A stretch of 64,000 nucleotides of DNA, from NCBI RefSeq assembly GCF_016808095.1, contig NC_068973.1:20689501-20753500 (forward strand), read 5' to 3'. How positions within the stretch are numbered: position 1 is the first letter of the stretch; each line of letters opens with the position of its first letter. Made by a program: the position numbers and the translations under genes. This DNA comes from Vigna angularis. Lineage: Eukaryota; Streptophyta; Magnoliopsida; Fabales; Fabaceae. Shown here in pieces: positions 49,503 through 63,361 of this stretch. A model generated the notes under the pieces. It was given only the letters and a program-made list of their open reading frames with translations, made no database searches and was not told the DNA's origin.

Positions 49503-52500
49503 ATGGACTTGGCCGCGAAGCTTCACCTCTTAGACCTCACCGGCGCGGTCATCTTGGATGCACGAAAGCCCACCGTGCTACGCCACCTTCCGCCACGCGT
49601 CACCACCAGAGCGAACACCAACAACACTAACATCAGCACCAATCTAATTTACACCAACCGCTTCTCGAGCCCATTGCGGCCCAATTCCGCTTCCTCTTCG
49701 GGCCTGACAACTGTAACAGTCGACGAAGATATCGAGTCTCTCTTCTCCGAAACCTCCTCGGAGGAGCCGCGGCGCAGAGGGAAGCAGCAGAGTAGCGGCG
49801 CGTCGGGCGTGTCGTCGGGGGTGAAGTTTGAAAACGTGGGGAAGGCGTACAAGGGCGTGACAGTGTTGAAGGACGTGAGTTGGGAGGTGAAGAAGGGGGA
49901 GAAGGTGGGTTTGGTTGGCGTGAACGGAGCGGGCAAGACGACGCAGATGAGGATTATCGCGGGATTGGAGGAGCCGGATTATGGGAACGTCATAAAGGCT
50001 AAGCCGAACATGAAAATCGCGTTTCTGAATCAGGAGTTCGAGGTGTCGCTGAGCAGGACAGTGAGGGAGGAGTTCATGAGCGCGTTCAAGGAGGAAATGG
50101 AGGTGGCGGGGAAATTGGAGAGGGTCCAGAAGGCGCTCGAGGGTGCTGTCAACGATTTGGACTTGATGGGAAGGCTTTTGGATGAGTTTGATTTGCTTCA
50201 GCGGAGGGCTCAGTCTGTGGACCTCGATGAGGTTGACGCGAAAATAAATAAGTTGGTGCCTGAACTTGGCTTTTCTCCCGAGGATTCTGATAGGTTGGTT
50301 GCGTCTTTCAGTGGAGGCTGGCAGATGAGAATGTGTCTTGGAAAGATTCTACTCCAGGTACGGTTGAATTCACGTTGGATTGTTCAGAATCGCTTTGCTA
50401 TGTTGATGTAGATTTTGTGTAACATGTTGGGTTTTAGGAAGTAACTCTAACTAGTGTAATAGTTGGATAAAAAAGTTTGTTGTAAATTTTTCTGGTAACT
50501 TATTTTTAGAATGAAAACGTTCAAATACAAATCCCATCACTTCATAATCAAATATAACCAAAATGAATTGTACAAACGCTTGCCATTGGTTGGATGTCGC
50601 AAAACATTGATCCATGTTAAGCAGAACGCAACTATTTGTATGTTTAAGATTGAAAACATCCAAACATAAGTCACATTATTTCAAAATCAATTTTACAAAG
50701 GTTTACTGAGCTGTCCAATTAGTTAAAGTGTATGATTGGTTTGATGTCTCGTAACATTGCACCCATGGTAAGCTGAAAGCTACTATTTGTTTCTTTTGTG
50801 GTTTATTTTGGTTTGAGCTGAAAAATTTAGAATACGTTATAGATAATGCTAAAATAGCTGATTTAAAATACATGATATTTCACAACATGCTGCTATTTTT
50901 GTCTAGGGTATGTGTATATTTGAACGTTGACACACGCTTCATTGTCAAGAAAGGAATAATTTAATTACCTAGGTGATAAAATGTCTCGATGGTTACGCTA
51001 TTTTGTTGTGTAGATGATGTGGGTGAGTGTTACAAGTGTTGTTGATAAGAATGGGAATCTGTGTTTGGTTTCAGGAGCCTGATTTATTGCTGTTAGATGA
51101 GCCCACAAATCACCTTGATCTTGACACCATTGAGTGGCTTGAGGAGTATCTTAACCAGCAGGATGTGCCAATGGTTATCATTTCCCATGACCGAGCTTTC
51201 CTTGATCAACTGTGTACAAAAATTGTGGAAACTGACATGGGTGTGTCAAGGACGTTTGAGGGAAATTATTCGCAGTATGTAATTTCAAAAGCAGCATGGA
51301 TTGAAGCACAGTATGCTGCTTGGGAGAAGCAGCAGAAAGAAATTGAGCATACAAGAGACTTGATAGGTAGATTAAGTGCTGGAGCAAATTCTGGCCGTGC
51401 TTCATCTGCTGGGAAGGTATACGTCAAAAATCTACTTTCCCAATAGCTTAAAAGGTTGTTCATGGATGATTTTATATTTAACATGCCCTTCATGCCAGAG
51501 TTCTCTGGGCTTGAAATGGACAAGGTATGGTGGACTTGTAGGCTTCATAATACCTTGGGAGAGTTCATAATAATATGTCAAGAATCAACTCTCCCAAAGT
51601 TCATAAATGGTTTTATTCTAACAAAGTATAAGGCAACATTATGTAGTAGGCAGTTGAGATGACATATAAACACAATGCTTGTGTTAGCTGCTCTGCTTAG
51701 ATTAGTTTCATTGCATCCTTCTGCTTCAAATATTTTAATGTCGTGTTCTTTTATTTGCTTAAAAGAATTTCCTTTCTTTTTGCATGGCAACAGAAGCTGG
51801 AGAGACTCCAGGAAGAGGAACTGGTGGAGAAGCCATTTGAACGCAAACAGATGAAAATCAGGTTCCCTGAGCGCGGAAAGAGTGGAAGATCTGTTGTAAC
51901 AATTAGGAACTTGGAATTTGGCTTTGAGGATAAGGTTAGATATCAAGATCTCATTATTGAAAACCTTAGCATTAAAATGTGGACTATCTTTATGTTATGT
52001 GATATCAACTGATCATGCTTTTCTGTACCAGCCACTTTTCAAAAAGGCAAATCTTACAATTGAAAGGGGAGAAAAAATTGCGATTATTGGTCCAAATGGT
52101 TGTGGCAAGAGTTCTTTACTGAAATTGATTATGGGTTTGGAAAAGCCAACTGGGGGTGAAGTTTTGCTTGGGGAGCATAATGTGTTACCTAACTATTTTG
52201 AGCAGAATCAGGTGTGCCACTTTAATCAGTGAAATGCTAATTGTAATTAAACTGATGAATCTGCTATCAGTTCCAGTTTTTCTTGTCAAAATTTGCATGG
52301 TTAAAATGTTTTTAATTCTGACTTCATTTGTTTAACAGGCTGAGGCGCTTGATCTAGACAAGACAGTGCTTGAGACAGTAGAGGAAGCAGCAGAGGACTG
52401 GAGGATTGACGATATTAAAGGACTTCTTGGGCGTTGTAATTTTAAATCTGATATGCTTGACCGAAAAGTTTCACTATTGAGTGGTGGTGAGAAGGTAAAT

Positions 52501-54482
52501 TCAAGATTTGTGTCATCCTTTTTCAGTTGACATGTATTTAGAGTTTCTGAGCCTTTAGAGATGTTTTAACTGTTATTGTTTGAGTAAAAGATTGGAGATG
52601 ATAGCACTTGAAGAAATATAAGAATCAAGAAAATTTGAATTTGCTAAATGATATTAAGACAGTCTTCAACCTCATCATTACGAGATTTACTGGGGTGATT
52701 ACCAATCCCAGTAAATGTCTTTAGTAATCTCAGGTGTCATGAACTGTTGTAGCATCAAGAATAGTATATGGACGAATTGTTCTAATTTTTGTTGGTCGTG
52801 ACTTACTGGCATATATATAATTTTTAATTTGCTTGTGGCATTGCAATGTTACGCTCTTTCACACTGTGTATGATGCTGCAAAATTATTTGGATTTATCTT
52901 GTCTCATGTTTTACTAGGCACGGCTGGCTTTTTGCAAGTTCATGGTTAAACCATCAACTCTGCTTGTGTTGGATGAACCCACCAATCACTTGGATATACC
53001 TTCTAAAGAAATGCTTGAGGTATGTGGCACTTTGTTGTCTGCTTTTTCCTTATAAAAATCTTATTGTCAGTTATCGGCCTAATAATGTTTACTTCTTCTC
53101 ACAGGAGGCAATAAGTGAATACGAGGGCACCGTTATCACAGTATCTCATGACAGATACTTCATAAAGCAAATAGTTAACAGGGTCATAGAAATTAAAGAT
53201 GGCACTATACAGGATTATGCAGGTGATTACGATGTAAGTTAATCGATCCCTTGATCCCTTCTCTACCCCTCCCCGTCTTATTGAGTGTGATAGTAAACAA
53301 TTTATTTTTGTTTTATATTTTAATATCAAAGTTGGTTAAAATGGGTTAGCTTTATTCACGATGCAGTTGGTCCTAGGAACTCAATGATCATCAGCACGAT
53401 ATGATTTTTAGTCGTATTAATCTTTTAAAAACTTTTCGATGTTTGGATAATTTACAGTGTTTTGGAGTTTAATATTATCTAAGATGCTTTAGATGATCTA
53501 AATTCTATCATAGTATCCCTTGCTTGGTCCTCATTTCTCTAATATGTTATCCCTGTTCCCATTTCTATTATCTTCTTGTTCATATATAGTCTCATATGTA
53601 TAGATAGACACATCATATCTTAAAATTAGGGTAAAACTGTAAAACACTTTTTCCTCTCAGATTTTTTTCACCTCCTTTGGGACCCTCGGATTATTTTCTA
53701 ATTTAGCCATTTTAGTCCTTCCTGCATGAATTCTATTTCAATTTCATTTCTCAGCAAGGGACTTGACATTTTCACTAACTTATTAGGATTTTCAAATTGA
53801 CAAATTTTGACAAATTAAAATAATATAATAAAGAAAACAGCCTTCAAGATCCTTTTCTCGTTTTGTTGCAGTCCTTCTCCCTTCAAGTGGAATGATGTCG
53901 GAACCAAAATGAAAGCAAGATATGTAATGGGCCAAAATGATACTGGGTATACAAAATGGTACTTCGAATACATCTAATGCGGGATCTAAATGAAAATAAT
54001 AAGTATGACGTTGGATTTGAGAGGGTCCAAAATAGTGTTTTATACTTTAAATTTATGTTCGTATGATATTACTATAACTTCGTGATCATTGAATTGTAAT
54101 ATGTTTGCTTCAGGTACAGCTCGTTTAAATCTTATATCGCATGACTCATTATTGGTTTTAACATGTTTGAATCTCAAAAAATTGCAGTATTATTTAGAGA
54201 AGAATCTCGATGCTATGGAAAGAGAACTTGAACGTGAGGCAGAGCTTGATAGCAAAGCTCCTAAAGTGAAAGCCAAATCCAAGATGTCGAAGGTGAACTT
54301 TTGTTAGTTTGTAAACACTTAAATCCATGAGATGAGGCGATTACTACCAGTAGTTATAAATTCATATATGTTTTTTGCAATAACAGGCTGAGAAAGAAGC
54401 ACGGAAGAAGCAAAAAATGCAGGCGTTTCAGGCCGCAAAACAGAAGTCTAAAGGTGTGAAAAATTCGAAGAGATGGAATTGA
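49503..54482 (+). CDS. ABC transporter F family member 5-like (ABCF5), 701 residues, 9 exons
   Basis: ABCF proteins have two ABC ATPase domains and no membrane segments; relatives act on ribosomes. Exons: 49503-50357, 51075-51416, 51794-51934, 52032-52211, 52339-52494, 52918-53019, 53105-53233, 54188-54292, 54387-54482. All introns are GT-AG, exon lengths are multiples of three, and the frame is open. ABC domain 1: Walker [10 protein letters not shown] (139-147), signature FSGGWQMRM (269-277), Walker [13 protein letters not shown] (289-300). Domain 2: Walker [10 protein letters not shown] (466-474), signature LSGGEKARL (553-561), Walker [13 protein letters not shown] (573-584). The linker [11 protein letters not shown] and the lysine-rich tail match ABCF5. 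The N-terminal ~90 residues, rich in Ser/Thr/Arg and poor in acidic residues at first, look like a plastid transit peptide. Length is close to Arabidopsis ABCF5 (about 690). No lesion was seen; residue 398 is Gly where relatives usually have Glu. Confidence 0.95.
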
Positions 54483-57005
54483 GTAAAGCATTTAAATTTT
54501 AGAGTAATTTAGCAGAAGGTTATGTAGCACATTTGGGTTAGCTACACAGCCTTTGTATATTCATGTATCAATTGACTAACTCATTTACGGGAAATATAGA
54601 AGGTTGTTACCCCCATTCATCCCATGTTGTGTTTCCCCGTTGCGATACCACGATACCTATATATATATATATATATTAAATACTAATTTAATTTCTATTT
54701 TTGATCGATTTTATTAATTCAGTCCTAATATATTTTTCAAAATGTCTTAATTTTTGTCAATTTTATTTAATATAGTCTTTTTTACTAACGTTGCATATAA
54801 TTAAGAGATAATAAACGATGTATGTACTATGTGGTTTTTTTTAACTTTTATTAATTTAAGAAAAAATGTGTCCATGTCAAGTTACTATACGTGATAGTGT
54901 CACCATCAATAATCCGTGTCAAAATATTTAATTTGATTTTTATATTTATTATTATTTTTAATTTAAATCTTAATTTATTTAAAAATTAAACAATTTTGTC
55001 AGTTTTTAAATTAAAGTTAAATTAAATTTTTACATAAATATTTTACTGATTTTTAGATTAAATTATTTAATTGTTTTTTAACCTTAAAATCACATAAAAT
55101 ATTAAATAATTTATGTTACTTTTAATTTCATAAAATTTTTAACTCATAGTATTAGTTTTCACTTATAAAATTTTTATTATAATTTTAAACCAACTCTAAT
55201 CTTAAATTAGAAATATTTAATAAAAATATAAACTTTAATAAAAATATAGTATAAACATTTAATAAATTGTTGTTTGAATTATTGAATATGGTGTAATTTG
55301 AATTGGATATATGTATTGATTGTTGGGCTAAACTTGTAAAGTTGAGACTCACACATATTTATATAATTATGTTTTGTCTCATTGGATAAGACTATACTTG
55401 TTAGGCAAAGTCAAAGTTAGAGGGTTATTGATTTGGTGGTCATTAGTTGAGAATATACTTACTAGGCAAAACCAAAGAATTCACTGACTTGATAGTTGTT
55501 GGACGAGACAAGTCTTGTTGGGCGATTTTTGTGAAAATTTAAGTTTGTGAGTATTAGTGATAATCTCGTTGAGTGACTAATTTGGTTGTTCAACGAGTGT
55601 GCTTTTAGGCACTACTCGTTGATTGAATATATATTCTTGATGAACGAAATTAACAAAGTCTAACTTTATTTTTATATTTCTCTTCTAGTTTGTTTAATGT
55701 GTGATTTTGTAAATGTTAATATGATGGTTGGTTTATGATGTTTATCTAAGAATGGTTGGTACCAATCCGAGGAGGATTGATTGTGGTTTTGTTAACGTAG
55801 ACATTGAGATATGGAGAAAGGTGGTATCCTAAACTCTAATAACCATTCACACTCATATAAAGTATAATGAGTTATGTGGTGAGAGTCATAGGAAGTTCTA
55901 ACCATTGGAATGCTAGTCCTAGGCACGAAGGGAACTAACCTTATAAGTGATAGGGTGATACTTTCTTTTGTTTATGACTCTATTGAGCATAAATACCACT
56001 ACAAGTGTACACGTACATTAAAGCCCTATATCAACGATATGTATCTGGATAATTGAGTCTAGTGTTAACTGTAAATATATGACTTTTGCGTATTTAGTTT
56101 ATAAATTGGTATATTTTGATTAAATTAGGCCAAATCTTTTGCACATTAACTTATCTTTTTACTCTTTTGTGTTTTGTTGTGTTTTTGCGATGATCACTTT
56201 AGATAGGTGATGATACGCCTTTAATGGAAGATCAGGATGCGATGGAGTAGTTTTGTAACTTTCTTTAGTGGTTTTGTGTAAGAGTTATTTCCTAAAAAGA
56301 TCATGTAGTTCTTAGTTGACGTTGTATATATTATATTACTATAATTATTATGGTAATATTTTATTAATTTTATAATGTTTTATCTAACAATTTTATACTA
56401 TTAAACAAAAATATTACGATTAAGATTAGTTTTTATTATATTGAATATAATAAAAATAATTTTATATATAAATTTAAGAAAAGTAAAAATTTACCATTAT
56501 GAAATAATGGAAAACTGACAACTTAAAATATAATATTATTTTATTTCTTGTTTGTGTGTAATCTTCAATGTCATTTTAAATTCATAACAATTAAGTTACA
56601 ACTAAGTTAATTAGTTTAATAATTAAAATAATATTCAATTGATTCCTCTTCTAATAAATGAAGAGTAACAAACACAGAAAAGAAAAATAAAATAAAATGA
56701 CAATTTTGAACTTGAAGAAAAGAGATTATCAAAGGAAGAGATATTTTTTAAAATAAAAAACTAAATAAACGAATGAATTACATATAATTAAGGTTCATAT
56801 GGTTTGTATATGACCCCAATAATAACATGTAGGTGTAAGTGGGTCTCAAAGTATAAACTGTAATTAAATATACATAAATTTCTATACCAAAATAGTAGAA
56901 AATAATATGAGATTTCAAATTTAACACATCATATAATAATTACGTATCTTTTAGCCTAACTTATTATAAATAAAAGTATTCAAAAATCGGGAATAAAATA
57001 TATTA
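54483..57005. other. 3' flank of ABCF5 and AT-rich intergenic DNA
   Basis: The first ~150 bases are the likely 3' untranslated region of ABCF5. A (TA)n tract lies at 54659-54676. About 55330-55640 contains scattered words like GTTGGGCGA, and 55700-56330 has the general look of a decayed gypsy LTR, but no ends were found. No gene is supported. Confidence 0.5.
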
Positions 57006-57010
57006 AAAGT

Positions 57011-58528
57011 TGTAACATCCCAAAAATACAGCAATAAACTATATAATAGAATAATTACGTTAATTAAAATATTAGTTCAGTCTTACACTAAAGAAAGCGT
57101 GCGGTTCTGGTCGAACGACATAAACAGAAAGAGTTTCAAATTTAACTATACATCATTACAAATCTGACCGAACGGTTTACAAAAGGGATTACCGAACAGT
57201 CATTCCTAACAAAAGGAAAGGTGATCAAACGACCACCTTACACTATTTAAACTATACTACTAACCGAACGTACTACGGTTCGATCTTGACTTCAACATCG
57301 ACGAGGTTCTCTTCCTCCAAATTTTCTTCTTCCAGCGCATCTTCCAACAGCGCGTCCGCTTCTGCTCACATCCACACGGATGATCATTGCAACGACAAGA
57401 CAGATGTACAAAACGAGACACAACAGAAATACAGGGTAAGCTTATGTAATTTAATTTCACGAATAAACATATATTTCAAACAATCCAATCACACAAGAGA
57501 ATTTTCAACATACGAATCATACAAAGCCTATTACTAGACTGACTGTCCGGACTGTATGAAATCTGTGTAGCTACAGGAGTTCATACACCTGGGTGATGTA
57601 GTAACTGGGATGCCCTCAACAGCTGCCACCCGAGGTTAGCCCTATCTGTCCAAAGTACCTCTAAGGACTAGGACCTCCTGCCGTTCCCACACATGACCTA
57701 CCCTCCTCTATGTGAAGACGAGTACTCACGGAACATCAGGATGAACAACCAGCTTAGCATGCCCACCGTCATACATTACCCATTCAAATATCCATACATG
57801 AGTCGTTCCTCCCCGGAACGCTCGTCCATAAATCACAACCTTTCCATATCACATTTTCTTCATCTTTCACTAATACATATCTCATTTAATCACCTCGTAT
57901 AAAGATTCATGAGGATTACAAATAACGAATGTTCAACCCGAACTTAAAACGGGGCTGAACACATAGAGCGAGACCGAGAGACCTTCAAATTTGAGAATGG
58001 ATTAAGACAAAGGGTGGACATCGGGTTTTAAGAAAAGATAGCGAGCACAATAATATATTCCAAGAACGAATGGAACGAACGTCGATTTCAACATTGAGCC
58101 AGTTAGAGGAACCGACTCGTGAGAACTCTATCTGAACATCAAACGACCAGACTAAGAACGAGGACTGCAGAGTGAAACCAATGAATAATAATATTTCAAG
58201 GCACGAAAAATAATACTTAGAATTGTCTTATAGGAAGAAACCGAACGCTTGTGAATACATAGTTTAGTTGAGTTTAGTATCAAAAATCCAATTGACAGTC
58301 AAAGACTAGACACTATAGTGAGCGAACCCTAGAGGGCTTGAACGAACGCTCATATAAAGAAATTTAGCTTAAGGAGATAGAACGAGTGCCAGGTGTGAGA
58401 CCAAACACTTGCTTAGGACGAACACTTAATATAAGACCAGGTGCTACTAAACTTATATAAAAGAGGCATAGTAAATATACTAAGATACCATTGGATTAAT
58501 ATTTAAGAATAACTAAAATATACAAGTT

Positions 58529-58596
<68 letters not shown>

Positions 58597-59534
58597 CTTA
58601 AGTTCACAATAAGATATTAATAAAGAACCATGTTTGGCCGAACGCTCAAGCACAGTATTTCGAAATGAAAACGCTCGTACTCGACAAGGATTCTTCCCAA
58701 ATGAAAGAATTCAATTCTAACCAAGTTCACTCAGAAAACCGAACGGTCGAAGACTGTTCAGTAACGAACATACACTATCTTAGGGGAAATTCATATTCAG
58801 AATTTAAATTCATTTCTTAACAGGTAAATTCATAACTTTACACATTCATAGTATAATCAATTTTTTTTCATACTTCATATAGTTCAAACATATCAACCAT
58901 CATACAACATATTCATTCAGTCATTCCAACGAACGCGCATACATCATATAATCATAAAAATTAAATTAAATAAGCTTCCCTTACCTCTAGCGTGAACGGG
59001 TGTACTAAATATAGGATGCGGTTTGTCTAACTATAATTCCTTCTACCCTCAACACTTAATCAACTCTTCAAACTAAAATAAATAACAGAAAACCAGAATT
59101 TGCTCAAGCAAGAAGACAACATGCAACCAGAACTTGAGTTGCATGTATCAGAGAACGAACGACTAAAATACGAGTGAACTTACCAGTTCAGAACTTGAAA
59201 CTGATCGGTTCAAACTGAAGCTTGCGACGCCGATGGTGTTTCTACGGTGCCTGAATGATGATTGGAGGAAAGAAAGGTTAAGATTTCTTAGAGAGAAGGG
59301 AGAGTTCTTAGTGAGAAAGAGGAGAAAATGAGAAGATCAGAGTTTTGGGAAGGAGGGTGCATGCAGAGGAGAGTGGGACGAAAGTTTCAGAAACAATCAT
59401 TTTCTTCCCACGTCCAAGCGAGCGCCCGCTCTACTGCCAACACTTGCCTTCCACTATCTGATTTCAGAATCCTAGTTACTTGACACTTGGCGTCAGCGTA
59501 GAGGGTTTTGGGTGCGTTTTAAATGACTCTGACA
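57011..59534 (-). mobile_element. Gypsy solo LTR, same family as 15273-17766
   Basis: Plus-strand edges are TGTAACATCCC and TGACTCTGACA; the length is 2524 bases. Long stretches match the LTR at 15273, including CTGCCGTTCCCACACATGAC and the GAACGCTCAAGCA region. A CA/TA microsatellite lies at the same relative place as the AT tract of the other copy. No pol DNA adjoins it, so it is a solo LTR or an isolated fragment. No target duplication is visible (left flank AAAGT), probably because the right edge was rearranged. Confidence 0.82.
58529..58596. repeat. (CA)n(TA)n compound microsatellite in the gypsy LTR
   Basis: A short CA run is followed by about 25 TA units with one interruption (TATGTATA). 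Confidence 0.92.
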
Positions 59535-59598
59535 GGAGGGGTTTTTTTTTGGGTGCGTTTTAATGACTCTGACAGGAGGGGTTTTGGGTGCGTTTTAA
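59501..59598. repeat. Triplicated LTR tail
   Basis: The LTR end (GGGTTTTGGGTGCGTTTTAA ... TGACTCTGACA) occurs three times in tandem, joined by GGAGGGG: 59501-59534, 59535-59574 and a shortened third at 59575-59598. The joint is where the polypurine tract meets the LTR on the minus strand. Confidence 0.8.
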
Positions 59599-60933
59599 TA
59601 TTTATATAAGAATTTAGAAAATGATTAAGTGTAAAAAAGAAGTTTTATAAAATGAGCACTTTAAGATTTTAATATTAAAGAAAGTTGTGTATAAATAGTA
59701 TTCAACTAGAAACAAGTTTATTTTAAAAAAGTGTCAAGTTCTTTTAACTTTTAGAACTTCTGTACCATCTAATAAAATTTATAACTTCATTTTTTATCTT
59801 CTTCAATATCGAAGTATATTTCAGTGTTCTTGACATTAACGATAATACATCTAATTGATCAATTTTTTAAATAAAGTAAATTCAATTTTTGCTTTATTTT
59901 TCTATGTGACACGTAGTCTTGCATGTGATATTAGTAATTTTTTTAGGAATTTATGCTCTATTATGATTGTAAATATTAGTAATTTTTTTAGGAATTTATT
60001 GCTTGGATCATTAATGTAAGTTCTTTTTGTGTTTTTAGCACTTCTCATAAGATATAGAGCTTAATAGTCCCAATAATGAAATATGAGTTTTTCTACCTCA
60101 AGTAAGGGAAGTTATTTTTATATTTAAATTTTATTAATGAATTGTGAGTTATGTGAGAGTGAATTGTGAATAATGATTAAAATGATAAATTTCATATATG
60201 CATTGCTCGATTGAAATTGATTATTTGATTTGTGATATTGAATTGCTGTCCTGTTGATATCTATGAAATTGTTGTGATATGATTCCATTTATCTAAGATT
60301 GTTTGTTAAGTTAAATTATGTATGTTTCAACTGAAATTAAGTGAAAAGATTGAAAATTTGGCTAGGATACATTGCCAACAATGACTAACTTACATAATTA
60401 TGTAAACTAGTTAGGCGAACAGACGATTCGCTGAGGGAGAGTGCATAAACTCAAGTCAGAGTGCTTTAGCATTTTGGGTTCACTAAGCAAGAGAGTCTCA
60501 CTAAGTGAATTTGTAATGAATTTAATTTTAGTACTCTCTCATTGAGTGAGCTTGTATGTCGTTGAACGAATATCAATTGTGAGTTTGGTAGAAAGATAGG
60601 TGAGGCTCGTTAAGCGAGTGTCAAATTTGGTTTTGACAAAGAGGCAGAGAAGGCTTGACTCATTAGGTGAACCATTTAGTTGTTAAGCGAGTAACTGGGA
60701 TCACCAAGCGATTCTGTCAAACTTTCTTATTCTTCTTTTTTAAATGTGCTGAAACTATGAAGATTTTGTTGAGAGATTTATATACTATGTAAGTATGATG
60801 TATATGTTGGAAGTAATGAAATTTTATTTTGGTTTAAAATGAATGATGTGAAGTGAGAAGTTAGTTATATTATTTTGTTTTGGTTTGCATGTATTGAACG
60901 AAATGAACCATTAGTGATTCCTAGGGTGGGAAT
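59599..60933. other. Diverged retroelement-like DNA without genes
   Basis: AT-rich. Between about 60410 and 60720 words like GTTAAGCGAG and TTAGGCGAAC recur, similar to 55490-55640, so both may belong to one older element split by the gypsy LTR. The text continues on the other side of the T solo LTR. No coding region is seen. Confidence 0.4.
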
Positions 60934-60938
60934 AATAC

Positions 60939-62400
60939 TAATGAACAAATTTTTAATCCCCGGTAACGGCGCCAAAAACTTGATGAACAAATTTTTGATC
61001 CCCGAAAATGGAGTCAAAAACTTGTTAACCCTCGGCAAGTGTAACCGAATCGTATTAAGTAATAAAAAAATGGTAAGACCAAGTATCATTTTCCAAGAGA
61101 CTCACGACACTAAAAAGTTATGTGATTACTCAACTAATTAAGACTCTAAAGAAAATATTTTGGGGTTTTGAATGCAAATGCAATAAAATAAACATGAATG
61201 CATGAATGCAATTTGATCAATTGAGGTTAAACACAAGAAAGAATGGATGAAGTTCATGATTTTTTTGTTGGGGTTTAGATTTAACCTAATTTACTCTCAT
61301 GCATTTATGAATTCATCTTTCTTTTCATTAATGTTAATGTCACTCTCTAAATTACCTTAAACCCGATGTCTCGGTGAAGAAAGTCTATCCTTAATTATGA
61401 GTTCATACAATTCCTAGCATCCCTAATAATTAATTCTGAAGCACAAAAGCTTAAAGGCAACCAACCCTCATATCCCTATGTCTAAGCAATACTGCTTTTG
61501 GGAGAATTTTCCCAGTTCTAGATTTCCCCGTATGTGTCAATATCGACAAAATCAATAATCATGACATCGAATGAATTAAACAAGGCATGCTTTGAGCAAA
61601 GAGGAAAAACCATAACAATTAATGAAAGAAAGCATGTATCTTATAAAAGATCTTGAAGAACAAATTCAATACATGAGAGTTTAAGAAGGTTACATCTTTC
61701 CCAACAACAATAAGGTTTAGCTCTCCATCGTCATGGAAGAACTAGATGAATAATGGAATGAAAGAATGAAAGAGATAGAAAAACCCGAGAAAAAGAAGAG
61801 GAGAGCCGTCATCATCCCCAAATATACCCCCAAAGGGTGAAAAGTGTGTTTCTGTGCTTAAGCCATCAAAAGATACTAACCCTAGGAAGACTAAAGCCTT
61901 ATATAGACTTCTAAATATTACAAAAAATTAAGCCCAAGCCCATAAGATTAATAGAAAACGGGTCCAAGCCGAAAACAAATCATAAAAATTACAGAAAATT
62001 GGCCCAAAGCCCAATAAAGTGGCGCTCAGCGGTAATTACCGCTCAGCGGTAAATGCGTTTCTTCTATTTTGCCCCTCAGCTACATTTTTACCCCTCAGCG
62101 GTGCCAACGGGTCCTTGAAAGTGCCGCTCAGCGGTAATTGGCGCTGAGCGGTACTTGCGGCTTCTCTTCTTTTGCACTTTTTGTGTTCTTTTCTGATTCC
62201 ATCTCTGTCCCACTTCACTTATTTCATCAAATTCATCTCAAAAGTCTGCAAAAAACAAGGAAATTAAGCATAAAACCTGTCCAACTCTCTTATTTCCAAA
62301 AACATAAGCAAAAGTATGATTCCAAGCTAGTTTCTAGTCATAAAGGTTGTTTTTGATATCATTTTTAAGTATAAAAATAACAGTTTTTCAACTGTTATCA
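60939..62400 (-). mobile_element. T-family solo LTR with two tandem binding-site cassettes
   Basis: The right edge is the family tip AACTGTTATCA (62390-62400). At the left edge two 42-base cassettes stand in tandem: 60939-60980 and 60981-61022. The LTR proper begins TGTTAACCCTCGG at 61023. On the minus strand the outer cassette reads TGGCGCCGTTACCGGGGATT, nearly identical to the complement of the 3' end of plant tRNA-Asp. The inner one is mutated (TGACTCCATTTTCGGGGATC). Flanks AATAC (60934-60938) and AATAA (62401-62405) match at 4 of 5 positions. CCGCTCAGCGG and CGCTGAGCGG words lie at 62038-62160. Confidence 0.82.
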
Positions 62401-63355
62401 AATAACATGTATTGTTTTGTGTGAGGTGTATTGATGACAAGAACTGAAATGAGATCATCTTGAATTTACTAGTAATTGGATTCATATATATGAAAATAAC
62501 TAGTTGTGAGAGTCGAGAGATGTTCATTTCTAGAGTGTAAGCATTAAACTATGGAGAGATACTAAATTTACCCTCCATGCTTTATGGATTAGGGAGTTCA
62601 TACATGTTATAACTATAGCTCTCGTGTGGCACGAGTGATTGATCAATGGTAGGTGCAAGATCTTAGGATACTAGTCTATACACTAGTTCTCCAAAGGTTG
62701 TGTTTGTGGTTATATGTGCATGATTGGGCTATGAGAGCCTTTATGGTTGGATGTAGATTTTATGACTTGTAAAATTATGTACATATTTTATAAATTGCTA
62801 GTATATTCTATTTTTTATTTAAAACTTATAAGTTGTAAATCAACTTTAGTTTACTCTTTGTGCTTTATATGTGGTGTTGTTATGTGTCTGCTATGGTCGT
62901 GTACTTCACGAGAGCAAAGGATAATGTAGGTGCTAGAGAGGAACAACTTTGAGGCTGGTCAAGGGAAAACTTTGTATAGAAATAATTTAGGTTTAATTAG
63001 TCATTTGGTCCTAATTTTTGAAAAAATAGTTCAAGTAGGTCCCCTAATTTTGTTTAGTCTCAATTTTATAAAAATTGACGCAATTAGGTAATTTCGTTAG
63101 TATTGTACCAACAACATTAAAGATATGTCACATGTCACTTCATTTTGTTTTGTTTAATTTTTTAAAATTAATTTGTCGTTTATGTAGTCATATGATTTTT
63201 CCATACATGATTTTTAGTTTCCTTATTATACTTTGTGTGTTGTTTGTTGTATTTTTCTTTGGTATTTGTATGTTTCTTATAAGTTAGGTAAATTTTTTAA
63301 TGTTATTTTTGGCATTTTTATATATATATATTTTTCAAAAATAATATGGATTGAA
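62401..63355. other. Retroelement-like and AT-rich DNA, no gene
   Basis: 62401-62960 has the look of a decayed gypsy LTR interior that continues from before 60938. Around 62990-63140 words such as CATTTGGTCCTAATTTTTG resemble MULE or MITE ends, without a visible partner. Confidence 0.4.
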
Positions 63356-63361
63356 ATTGGA

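Noticed and set aside
51027..51446. Alternative ATG at 51027 for the second part of ABCF5
   Set aside because: The TTTCAG acceptor at 51074 continues the frame from exon 1 exactly; the upstream codons are intron.
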